Shown here piece after piece: positions 53,973 through 64,000 of a DNA stretch of 64,000 nt (its first letter is position 1; every line of letters begins with the position of its first letter). A program made the position numbers and the translations under genes. The notes under the pieces are model-generated. The model was not told the DNA's origin, made no database searches, and saw only the letters and a program-made list of their open reading frames with translations. The DNA comes from Kalaharituber pfeilii (lineage: Eukaryota > Ascomycota > Pezizomycetes > Pezizales > Pezizaceae), in assembly GCA_015179045.1 (NCBI GenBank), contig WHUZ01000086.1, positions 1 to 64,000 of the forward strand, written 5' to 3'.

Positions 53973-56622
53973 GGAGGAGTAGGTAAGGTGGAAAAGGGCC
54001 GTAGAGTGGGGGATGGAGTTTTCGTAATCTATCCATGCGCGAATAAGCGAGGAAGTGTGTGGGGTGTGTGGGCAGAGACGTGGAACGGGGGTGGAGGGGG
54101 GAGAAGCTTAATAAGCTTTGGATCTGGGTTTTGGCTTGGGAGCTGCTGAGGGGGTGGGAGGGGGTTCGGAGTTGGAGTTGGAATTGGAGTTGGGTTTAGA
54201 TGTGGCATGCTATCTTTTCTATTCTATCACACACTTCTATTCTATGAATTATTGGCAAATGAAAGGAACAAAAACGACTATCATCATCATTATTCCAAAT
54301 GACATATCTTGTGGGGATACGTTTTTTGGGTGCTGGCGAAGTGAAGTGTTGGGGAATTGATGTTTGGGGAGGGTTGTGATATTGCTTTCCGGTTTCCCAG
54401 GCGGTAGTTAAGGGAACTGGGGAAATGGAAGATGGGTTTGGGGGCGCGGGGGGATGGAGGTCCACGTTTTGTTGTATAACTGTACTGTACTGTAACGAAA
54501 ACTGTATGTGTATGTGTTGCTGTCAATCAGAACATTGCATGTGGACGTAGATACAAAAAAAATACACAAAATAAATAAAGTATTTGTCATACTACTTGAA
54601 CCAACAAAAAAAGGGTTTTGTTTTTGTTTTTTGTCTACATCCGCCACATGCATGACACTTCCCCATAACTTTCATGCAATATCTAAACCCCGTATCATAC
54701 ACAACCCCCGGGACACTTTCCGTTATGATATTTCCGAACGTTTTAGAAGGGGTGGTGGTGGTGGTGGGGGGGACGACGCTTGAAGGATTGGTGTTGTTCA
54801 GGGTAATTGTTATTTTTTTTTTTTTTTTTTTTTGTGGTATGGTTTGAACAAAGAATGACTAAAACCGTACCGGTAATGTATATGTAGCAAGCAGCAGAAG
54901 TCATAAATATTTATTCTAGTTTGTGTGTGCTGCGCGGTCGGAGTTGAGGTTGGAAAGTGCTGTGGTATTGATGCCGGCGGTATGGCTTAGTGCAGGTGTT
55001 TCGTTTTTGGGTAGGGAGTTAGGGGTGGGTGGGCGAAGGGGTAGCTGGGCAAGTAAAGTAGCTCCGTAGCTCCGTAGGTGAATATATAGGATACACGCTC
55101 CCTTATATATATACCTACCTACCATATACCACCACCAGTGCTATGATAGCGAAACAAAAACACATACATACATCTACATCTACATCTATGATACATACAC
55201 CATACACCGTACCCGTGTATACAAACTTCAAAACCCAAATCCAATTCTCGCAATCTCATTCCTCCTCGTCTATCCTATCCTATCCTATCCCCGTCCAAGT
55301 ACCATACCTACCTACCTACATCTACCCCACCCACACACCCACCCACCCACCCACCTAACCAACACTCCACCCTCCACCCCTCCTCCACACATACACATCA
55401 CTTTGTACTCTAACTCACGAGGGGGAACAAAAAAAAAAGCCCAACGCCCTAAACCACGTACATACATACAACACATAGATGAGATATGTACCTAAATTCT
55501 TGCGACCCTGAGCTCAAGCAGGGTACGTACCTATACACACCCATATACACAGAGGCTAAGTTAAGTTAAGTTAACGCGGGATCTGTAATCTCCCCCGCCC
55601 CCCGCCCCCCGCCCCCCCCACTCCCAGGTTCAAGATGTGCGTTTCCAATTATATCTACATACCGTCAGTACGTCCCAAACAAGTTTCAGGCACGGCTACC
55701 GCGTTTACACCGCCCCTACAGCTCTCCAGTCCATATATGATACAATATATCACACACCACTATCCTCACCACACACAGCTATCCGTTGCAAACTTCCTAT
55801 TGCATAAAGTACTCGTATATACCTATGTAATACACAGCCGAATACCATACACCCCGGCAAGTATCTACAAGTACCAACATACATAGTAAACACTAGCTTT
55901 CTATACAAAGTAGTATAGAAAACCCAAGTATCTCAAACTCCACCCCCTCCAAGCCAGAACTACATACCTATGGACACAGCAGTTCCCAATAGCATATAGG
56001 GTACCCTTACTTGCCTATGTAGACTTTTACTGCCCAACCCAAGACTTAGCACATGGATTTTTCCGGTATCTACGTATTTGATGCCATACTTCATACCTTA
56101 TTAAAGAAGGAATATTGTTCTTAACGAATATTGTTCTTAACATTTATACTCTGACGGCTTCCGCTAATCGACGCTCCAAGCTCAAAGTATACATCTCTTG
56201 ACCCCCTATATTGCGTGCTCCTGGGGAGTTTCCGAAACCAGTCTTAGCTCTAATGCATGCATAGAAAAAAAAAAAAAAAAATTCAACCCCTTCATCTCAT
56301 GTCTACATTAAACCCATACAAAAGTCAAGTCGAGTTGATGAGCAAATCTGTACTCATGTACTCTGAAGTGAATCTCACGACTCTAATTCTGATCGCAGAT
56401 AAAAAACGAAAGAGAAATCTCATCTACATCAACCACCCCTCCCACCCCCTCCAACTGACTGCCTTCGGCTCTTTCCCACGGCTCCCTTCCCCTTTTCAAC
56501 GCCTATACCATCCAATACTACACATCTATTACGAATGAACAAAGAGACGAACAAGTCCAAAACGCAAACGAGAAAAGTTGTCATATTGTCATATAATCCC
56601 CCGAATCGTTTGTATGTATAGA
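53973..56622. other. Convergent intergenic region lsm12/rub1
   Basis: About 2.65 kb without a supported gene. It contains a T-run at 54812-54832, TCCTA and CTACCTAC simple repeats at 55267-55350, C-rich runs at 55590-55622 and an A-run near 56265-56281. Confidence 0.5.
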
Positions 56623-57134
56623 TTAACACCTTCCTCCTCTCAACGCCAACACAAGGTGTAGCATGGCGCCTCCCTCGAGTTTGTAGTCCGAAGCGGCTTT
56701 GTCGTCGGCCCTGATTCAAGATTGTTAGTATTGTCGTGGCATTTGGTGAAGTTAAGGTAAACGGAGAAAGCGGAGGACCGGGTAGAGACGGCAAGGGGAA
56801 CAATGACATCCAATGAAAGGAAGCCAACATACATCTGCTTCCCACCATAGATCAGTCGCTGCTGCATCGGTGGAATACCCTCCTTCTCCTCAACACGTTC
56901 CTTGATACGCGAGACCTTGTAGTCAGGTTCGATGTCGAGCTCGATTTCCTTGCCGGTTAGAGTTCGGACCCTGCAACACACATGGGTAAGAATAATGATT
57001 GTATCACGGCGATGCCTCTTGTATCAAAGGACATCAACTGCCTGGGGCAGGAAGATGATAATAGCTAAAGGTTTCTGGGGATGCTATCTAAGGTCGGGTT
57101 TCGTGGGGTAGGGACGGGCATACTTGATAAGCAT
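56623..57134 (-). CDS. rub1: NEDD8/Rub1 ubiquitin-like modifier precursor
   Basis: Ubiquitin-like protein attached to cullins, which activates cullin-RING ubiquitin ligases. Three exons on the minus strand (57134-57124, 56970-56833, 56710-56623) give 78 residues. The sequence is close to NEDD8: [19 protein letters not shown], then [26 protein letters not shown], and [10 protein letters not shown] followed by a two-residue tail RC. The tail after GG must be removed by a Yuh1/UCHL3- or DEN1-type protease before conjugation. A72 (NEDD8-specific, Arg in ubiquitin) is kept in LALRGG. The first exon has only 11 nt, so simple ORF searches miss the start. Confidence 0.96.
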
Positions 57135-58973
57135 GTTTGTAGGTTTTAGGAGCGTAGATTACTGCTAAGTATTATGTCGAGAGTAAATGTGTTGGCGCTG
57201 TAAAGAGTGACCTGTAAGAGAAACAGCTCAGTACGAAGACGAGAGAGGTGAAGAAATATTAGATGAAGGATGAAGCAGTGGACGACGACGGCGAGGTCGA
57301 AAAATCCCAACTCAGCTAGCCAAGTATAGTTTCTCGACTATTAATGGAGACGAGGATTCCATGCCAGGATTCGGATTTGACGATTGGCAGAGTCTCAGAC
57401 AGGGCTGGGGGGCATAGGAGCGGAGCTTACCCTTCTTTTTGCTGGTACGTATGATCCGAGCTAAGGAGCTGCAATTCCGAGATTGAGGGTGAATTAGTTG
57501 CAAGGTCAAATGACAGAAGATCGAGTTGATGAGTTGTGGATTTGGGCACCAGTTCAGGCTAGAGCGTTTTGTCGATAGAGTTTAGCTCAGAAACGAGTGG
57601 CTAGAGTTCAAGTGTCAGTTCGAACAATGATTCTGTCTCTGGGTTACTAATGCACCTCTTCGTTCTCACTGTGGTGAAGATTCTAAGGAACCAGGTTCAC
57701 AGAAGCGAGCTATATCACGATGCAAGCGGCGGAGGAAGAGGGGCTGCTGCTGACTGCTGCTGACTGACAGGCAGAATGGTGTCCCGCCGCTGATCTACGC
57801 TTCTGCTTGATTGAGGCTGAAAGGGATGAGTGGCGGCGCTGCTAGGCTGGGGTCTTCTGAGGAGATGGTGAGTTGGGAAACAAGGAGGGGGGGTTCTGGG
57901 TGCACATTATCTGCGCTACGATTACTAAGCGGTGAACAAAGTCTTTGTCTCTCTGTGGCTGAGAACACAAAGCGATTGCTGGGAGGCAGAGGGACTCGAG
58001 CCTCCTTCCACCGTCGTAATCGTGATTCTTTCGTGCACCACAGTTCAACAAACTCACGGCTTCGCGTTGCTTTGCTGCCGTGCACCCTGCCCCAAACTCC
58101 CGCCCCTGTAACTCATGCCGGAGCTTGAGGCTGCTATCCACATACCAAATTTGAATGCACGCAACGGCGGCTAAGCGCTCGCACTGCACCCTCGCTGCAG
58201 CTCACCTCATCTTCGAAAAGAGGCATATTCATGACCAATCACCTGTCTCGTCATGTTAAGATATTACTTGAACCATACCGTCATTGCTTATTGGTATCTC
58301 GAGAGGATTCCAATCACCGAAATAGCCATGAAGAAACGTTGCTGGTGCTAGTGATTCTTGCTAGGCAGACGTTGTGAGAGTCACCATCAAGCAGAGTTTC
58401 AAATCGCATGAAGAAAGCATTGGCAATGAGTACACATTGCATCAAACCTATGGCCTCAGTCTTGGGCGTTACATCCCTATCCAGGGAATCTGAGACTAAG
58501 GAAAGGAAGGACAAGGACATGCTGCGATAAAGGTGGGCAATGTTCTATGCCATGCGGCACATGAACTACATAATGTAAGGTGCACAAAGTTTCTCGCCAT
58601 ACCTAGCGCCAATTTGCCTGGATGAGATCCACAAAGATGAACCAGGAACCATTATGTCAGGCAAAACATAACGGGAATGGAGGCAATGTAAGCACCGGTA
58701 CCAGCATCGCCTTTTCGCCTGTACATCCAGCGCAGTGTATATATACCCTGAGATACCCCCGCTCCCCTGTCCCCTATTCTCTGGAACTCTCTCGTATGAA
58801 TGATTGTAATGACATGATACTTAACTCCCTCGTGCAGATATCCAAGACGTGATTGGTTCACTCTGCGGTTTTCCTTCATTTCTTTTGTTCAGCTAGCCGG
58901 TTGACCCTGCTGCTTTTTTTTTCTAATAACATTCTTTTTGAACCCATATTGGATACCCAATCATAGATAAACG
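57135..58973. other. Intergenic region rub1-SDR
   Basis: About 1.8 kb between divergent genes. Frames at 57795-58189 overlap on both strands and have no domain. A (T)9 run lies just before the SDR gene. No gene called. Confidence 0.45.
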
Positions 58974-59738
58974 ATGGTGCACCTGCTTTTGACTGGCGCG
59001 ACTGGTTTTTGCGGTCGTGAAGTTCTGCGATTTGCGCTTCTCTCACCCATCATCACCTCCATCCTTGTCATCACCCGGCGCCCGCTCCCAGATGAACTCG
59101 GCTCTCGAAAGCTCCGCACAATTGTCCATTCCGACTTTACCAACTACCCCTCCTCGCTAGTTGCGCAAATAACAGCCTTCTCCCCCGATGCCTGCATATG
59201 GTGTATCGGCGGCTCCCGCTCCAACTTTTCAACCCAAGCAGAATTTGAATTGGTATCTCACACATATACACTTGCCGCCGCGCGCATGCTATCTGAGATT
59301 GCTGCGGCATCCGAGAAACGATTCCGCTTCGTCTACCTCTCCGGATGGGGTGCAGATATAACGGAATCGAAATGGCGGCCGTTTGACAAGGATACAATGT
59401 ACGTCAAGGGTCGTGTAGAGTCTGATCTGTTTGCGCTCACTCGCAAGCATCCGCAGCCTGAGAAATTCGAGCTATATACATTTCGGCCTGGCGATCCACC
59501 CCCACCACCAGAAGCAAGCCTGCCGCAGAATGGAAAGAGCTCAAAGCTCCCCATGAAGACAAAATTGAAAGCGTGGATACAGCCGACGTGCCCGAATGAT
59601 GTGTTGGCAGCGGCGATGATTGGTGTGGCGAGTGCAGGGTTTGGGGAGGAGGGAGTAAGTGTGTTTTTTGAAAATAAGGAGATTGTGGTGGTGGGGAAGG
59701 AGTGGCTGAGCAAGCTGCTTGTTCCGATGCCACAGTAG
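58974..59738 (+). CDS. Atypical short-chain dehydrogenase/NAD(P)-binding protein
   Basis: A single exon of 254 residues. It starts MVHLLLTGATGFCGREVLRF, a Rossmann nucleotide-binding loop of the TGATGxxG type found in extended and atypical SDRs (HTATIP2/NmrA-like group). Other parts that fit are VITRRPLP (second strand), CIWCIGGSRSNF, FRFVYLSGWGAD and YVKGRVESDL, where Y and K sit in a Y-x-K arrangement used by catalytic SDRs. A proline run (PGDPPPPPEA) near residue 172 is unusual and may be a loop. There is no signal peptide or membrane helix. The substrate cannot be told from sequence; it may be a sensor rather than an enzyme. Confidence 0.8.
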   Translation: MVHLLLTGATGFCGREVLRFALLSPIITSILVITRRPLPDELGSRKLRTIVHSDFTNYPSSLVAQITAFSPDACIWCIGGSRSNFSTQAEFELVSHTYTLAAARMLSEIAAASEKRFRFVYLSGWGADITESKWRPFDKDTMYVKGRVESDLFALTRKHPQPEKFELYTFRPGDPPPPPEASLPQNGKSSKLPMKTKLKAWIQPTCPNDVLAAAMIGVASAGFGEEGVSVFFENKEIVVVGKEWLSKLLVPMPQ

Positions 59739-62700
59739 GGGTAAGGGGTGGGAAGAAGTAGGGGGTTGAAACTATATATGAGTAGGATTTTGGTTTTACT
59801 ATTGGCATGCATTGATAGGCTTGCTAGGGCGTAATATAGGTCAATGTGGCGGGAATATATTTTCAGGATGGGGTAACTGTGAAACTTCGATCGCGATATT
59901 ACTGGTTGCTGCTGCTACTTGTCAGTTCCTTGCGGCGTTTGGGAGTCTTTTTTCCAGGAACTTCAAGTGAAGGGCGCGATGCTCGGACTCGTGACAAGTA
60001 ACGTGATGTCCTCGGAAGAGTTGTCATCAAAACAATTTTCCGCCGCAACTCTGAGCCGATAACCCCTACGGAAGCAGCTCCATCCTCTCGGGTGTTCATA
60101 CGGACTAACTACTTCCAATTGGAATCACTGTTATTCTTCACATTCTTTTTTCTTGCGACTGCGTTTCTTCGGTTTGGACTGTGGTTCTACTACAACGTTT
60201 TCCTTAGGATTCTCGTGGGAAGACGAGGAAGAGGAGGTTTTGGACCTTTTTTGTTCTAGTACGTGTTTTTGTTCTTGTTGGTGTTGGTTCGAGGGGCGTG
60301 AAGATTGGGTTGTGGATGTGGATGGGGTGGGCTTTAAGTTGCTTCAGGGTAACCATTCGCCAGTTCAGAAAAATGTTGCGCAACAATTGTGGATACTATT
60401 CATTATTCCCAGTCATTTGTTTTTAATTCAGCTTTTTTTTCGTCATGGGGTTGTCTACTTTGCGCTTACATTTTTATTTATTTATTTATTTTTTTAATTT
60501 ATTTATTTTATTTTATTTTTGTTCAACCATTTTTCCCTTCCTATATATTGTCCGTTTGTAATAGTGTGGGAGTGGAATTCGATAATGTGACATACAGTTG
60601 AGGGTAATCCAAACCGCCACGTGTGCAGTGGAATTCAGCGGGCTGATTTACGCAGGGGGAATTGGTATTCAGAATAGAAGTATTCGTTCGAGTATAGCGG
60701 ATATCTGTCCTGGTAATTCATGTGTCCACAAGTCCATAAAAAAAAAGAAAAAAAAAGGAAGTCGATATTAGGACAACTTGAAGTGGTCATGTACGGTCGG
60801 GGTTTAGAATGCGCAAATATCCAGATTTTCGTTTTGCCAGTGGCTTAGGGTTTAAATTATAAGCAAACTTCTCTCACATGACATGCGGAGGTAATCTACA
60901 GCACCTTCCAGACTGACCGAATATGACTCTAAGTAAAAAGGTGCAAATTGTGAGCTAATTCCGGTAACCCACATTCAGCCCCCGTATCCGTAGCCTCGCG
61001 ACTACCGTGTCCGCTCATATTCGGTAGGTGCTCAGACTAGCACAGAACAACAAATGGCATCTGACAAACACGTATTCGATTGGGATATTTCTAATGTGGA
61101 TACCCCTACAGTGTGGTGCTTATATGGATAAAAAGGAGGTATTCAAAAGTTGTTAAAATAGTTAAGCCCGATGTCACGGTTTCCGCATGAATGAAATCAA
61201 TACCGTTAAAGAAGCGTTGAGGTTAACCCCCTATTTTGTACATAAACGGTCTTACATACATAAGTATTCAGATTCATTTACTTTCAGTAAATCAATCCCC
61301 CCTATTTCGTTACACTTTAATTCACTTCGTTTTCCGTCCATACTCTTTCCCATCCTCTCTCCCACCACATATGCAGTGCGCATCCTATTGCCTACTTACT
61401 TGCTGATTCTATGGACCATCTAAACCGTTCAGATATTCATAATCTCATGTACCTTCCTACAGCTCATCCCCCCTCCCTTTTCCCGTCACTCTGCTCTTTC
61501 CAGTGCAAGTTCTTCCGCATTTTCCCACATCAAATAACCTATGGCACCCCCCTACCCCCCCAAAGCCCGCACACTCCGGCCGAGTCCCTTCCGAAGTATA
61601 TTTCAGAAGTCGGAACGATGTGACGAGAGAGGTTCTCAGGAAGCAATATAATACGTCCATTTGCAATATACACCAAACCTTTCTTCGTCTATTTGCTTTC
61701 CAGTTTTCATGTTTTGGCGTCACAGACACACGCAAGCACCAACTACCATACGAAGTTGTTGCTACTGGATGTCTAGATAACAAGGCAGTCTGGAACAAGG
61801 ATTAGTTTCAGGTCCAGTTTGTTGCACCACGCAAATAGCCAGTATCCAACTGTACGTAGATTCATTTCCCCCCACCGCCCCGCACTGCTAAGGCACGCGC
61901 ACAAGGCCGCAGGATATAGTTCTTTTTTTCATACAAAGAGACAATGAGAATCACTCTCGATATCTGAATATAGAAGGAGCGCTCATTACTCCATAGCTCA
62001 TGTAGAAAACCATTCCAAGAGGAGACATATCTTCTCCTTCACCTTATACAATACCTTTGTACTGATTGGCACTGCTCAAACCGGTGCGCCAAGAGAGGGA
62101 TTGCCCGATTTGGCAATCTGTTAGTGGTACAGTTGTTGCTAATAGCACTCATAAATTTGTTCCAACCTGCTGTGACAGTAACAATTCCATTGTTACAATC
62201 CGACCAAAGGCGCTTGAAGAAAATGGCAATGTCAAAACAGCAATATCAGAGAGCTTAGGTCTCGAAGCTGTTGATTACTGATGACAATTGAGACCCTCGT
62301 CCCAAGCCAACTTGCGGATATCTCCAGGGTAACAGCACACGGAACGGACTACCCCTATTGCATAGCCTTTCGCGTGTTATGCATCGTTTTATGTCCGCTG
62401 AAGTTTCATCTACTGTATATGCAGGTAAAACTTACATCGTGTCCTCGTTCCATACTTACATCGGTCGCTGTTGCTTTTCCGAGGAAGGCATCTCCGGTAA
62501 TTCAAAAAAGCCTGAGATACCTTCTTATCAAATGGGGAAAAAGAGCAACGCACCAACACCTTGGTGCCTGTCCAATCTTAGAACGCTTTTCAGAGACCAA
62601 TCCAGTCGTGTTTCCTATCTATCCGGCCGGACTCTGGAGTCGGCACCAGCTGTGGCAGGGATACGTATCTAGATGGCTATCTCCGTCCTTTCATGCTTAC

Positions 62701-64000
62701 TGCATATGCGGCTGATTAATTAAAAGGAAAACGCCAATACATGTACGTATCTCATCCCTCAGCTGAATTCACTTCAGCAAAGTTCAACAAACCAACTGCT
62801 AAAGTTCATTGATTGGCTCTAGTATCCTGCTTCAAGTATAGGAGAATGCTTATAGTACAACTAACCATAACTCCGGTAAGAAGTTATAGAGCCACCAGGA
62901 TAACCAGGAAGAGTGCCCTATCAGCGCATTCCAACGCCTTGCTTTCTCTCGGGCCACATATGCACTCCTATTGCCCGCCTTGTCTCAATGAACACGCCCG
63001 CAGTCCAGGGTGGTTACATGCTCATGCTCATCTTCATGCACGGGTTGGGATTAGGCAGGTCTGGAGGCGTGGGGGAACAGCTGAGACTGCCAGATAATGA
63101 CATGTACCTTTATATATACCATTGTACGATCTCCCCATACATACCCGCTCTCTTCCCTCCCTGTTCCTGCTTCTTCTCTTTCATATCCAGCCCTTTTTTT
63201 TGGAGGATAGAAAGTGCCAAAGTCTATTATAAATATTTCTCGCACATACCATCATTACACAACCAGGATACAGTCCCCGTCCGTAAGATATATGAGAACA
63301 ATACCTTGGACTTTTGAGTTACGCAACTGGGGAAACCGGATACTCCACGTCAACACTTGACGGACGGGCACAAAACGACGGGAAGTGTTAGATAAGTAGC
63401 CCTTTCGTCAACTATATATGGTTTTTTAAGGGTGCCTTATCAATCCGTCATCACTGGATCCGAAAAATTCTTCATAACACAACCTCCCCGAATTCGGCTG
63501 CTATATGCACTGCTTTTTCACCACTTTGCCTCATTTCCCTTCGCAAAGTTTATAAAATTTACATTATCGATCTTTCATTTCGGAGCAGAAAAGATATCAA
63601 CTTCTTGTCAGGCAAACGGACTAAGGATAAAAAAGAACCGAAATATAGAAGAAAGATAAATATTGTCGTGTCCTCTGTCAAAAAGTGAGCAAGCCCAAAT
63701 TCACCACAGTGTGTTCTATCAACAAGATCGATCTGGCTTACTTCAGCAAAACCACAAGAGAGCTTATATAACCTTGACAGAGCCAATTCATCATACTATA
63801 TCCTAGGACATGCAGATGAAACTACTCCCCAGTATCAATGAACTTCGAAGCGGTCTAAACTCTCTTTCGCAATCGGATTCTGGACTCAGGGTAATGTCGA
63901 ACTGGCCAAGACTGAAACCACGCCAAGTTACAACAATCATACCGCCACACTCCGGATTAGGTCAACTTGGTGTTTACCATTGGCAATCTCTAAAGTTAGT
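59739..64000. other. Right-end intergenic region
   Basis: About 4.3 kb without a recognised gene. On the minus strand near 60260-60130 a K/S-rich frame (PQSKPKKRSRKKK) and at 60099-59899 a 66-codon frame read a little like protein, but they do not join by good splice sites. An ATTT-type tract lies at 60472-60520. Frames at 62066-62281 and 62281-62715 have no domain. The window ends without a gene entering it that I can identify. Confidence 0.35.

Noticed and set aside
59899..60386. K/S-rich minus-strand frames as a two-exon gene
   Set aside because: The only possible connecting introns are too short or lack usable signals, and no family was recognised.
62066..62715. Plus-strand frames near the right end
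   Set aside because: No domain, no splice structure, and no codon pattern distinct from surrounding sequence.

Overview
This window is nuclear DNA of a filamentous ascomycete (Pezizomycotina). The evidence is short introns of about 44-300 bp with GTRNGT donors and CTAAC-like branch sites, fungal gene families, transposons of typical fungal types (a Ty3/Gypsy chromovirus, a Fot/pogo element, a hAT-like MITE), and two very AT-rich islands like those left by repeat-induced mutation. Genus cannot be read from the sequence by eye.

Left third (1-13.7 kb): a repeat and transposon compartment. It opens with a minisatellite complex of 57-bp, 12-bp and 19-bp units (1-2870) and a 73-bp identical duplicated block. 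A decayed gag remnant follows. Next is a hAT-like MITE (4097-10221) split by a complete-length Ty3/Gypsy chromovirus (4365-9672) with identical 253-bp LTRs and a TGGTA target duplication. After it come a solo LTR (10628-11360, duplication CATAC) that itself holds a tiny poly-A retroposon, and then an AT-rich island.

Middle (13.7-37.2 kb): an Argonaute gene with a long RGG-repeat head (13739-17293) lies between the two AT-rich islands. It is followed by three paralogous, minus-strand genes for unrecognised single-pass membrane proteins (18615-24970) that share an intron position. A perfect 90-bp TA-flanked MITE lies between them. Farther on are a 1.9-kb Fot/pogo element with an internally deleted transposase (28442-30334) and 7 kb of gene-poor, homopolymer-rich DNA.

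Right (37.2-59.7 kb): a housekeeping block. It holds NAD-specific glutamate dehydrogenase (gdh2, +), coatomer zeta subunit (ret3, +, with a frame break at a G10 run), the ribosome quality-control factor Rqc2 (-), 6-phosphogluconate dehydrogenase (gnd1, +, with an apparent 5-nt microexon), Lsm12 (+), NEDD8/Rub1 (-) and an atypical short-chain dehydrogenase (+). These genes serve carbon/nitrogen metabolism, vesicle transport, translation quality control, RNA binding and cullin modification. They do not form one pathway. The last 4 kb holds nothing I can recognise.

Exon boundaries were placed by hand from splice signals, reading frame and family motifs. No alignment or database search was run.
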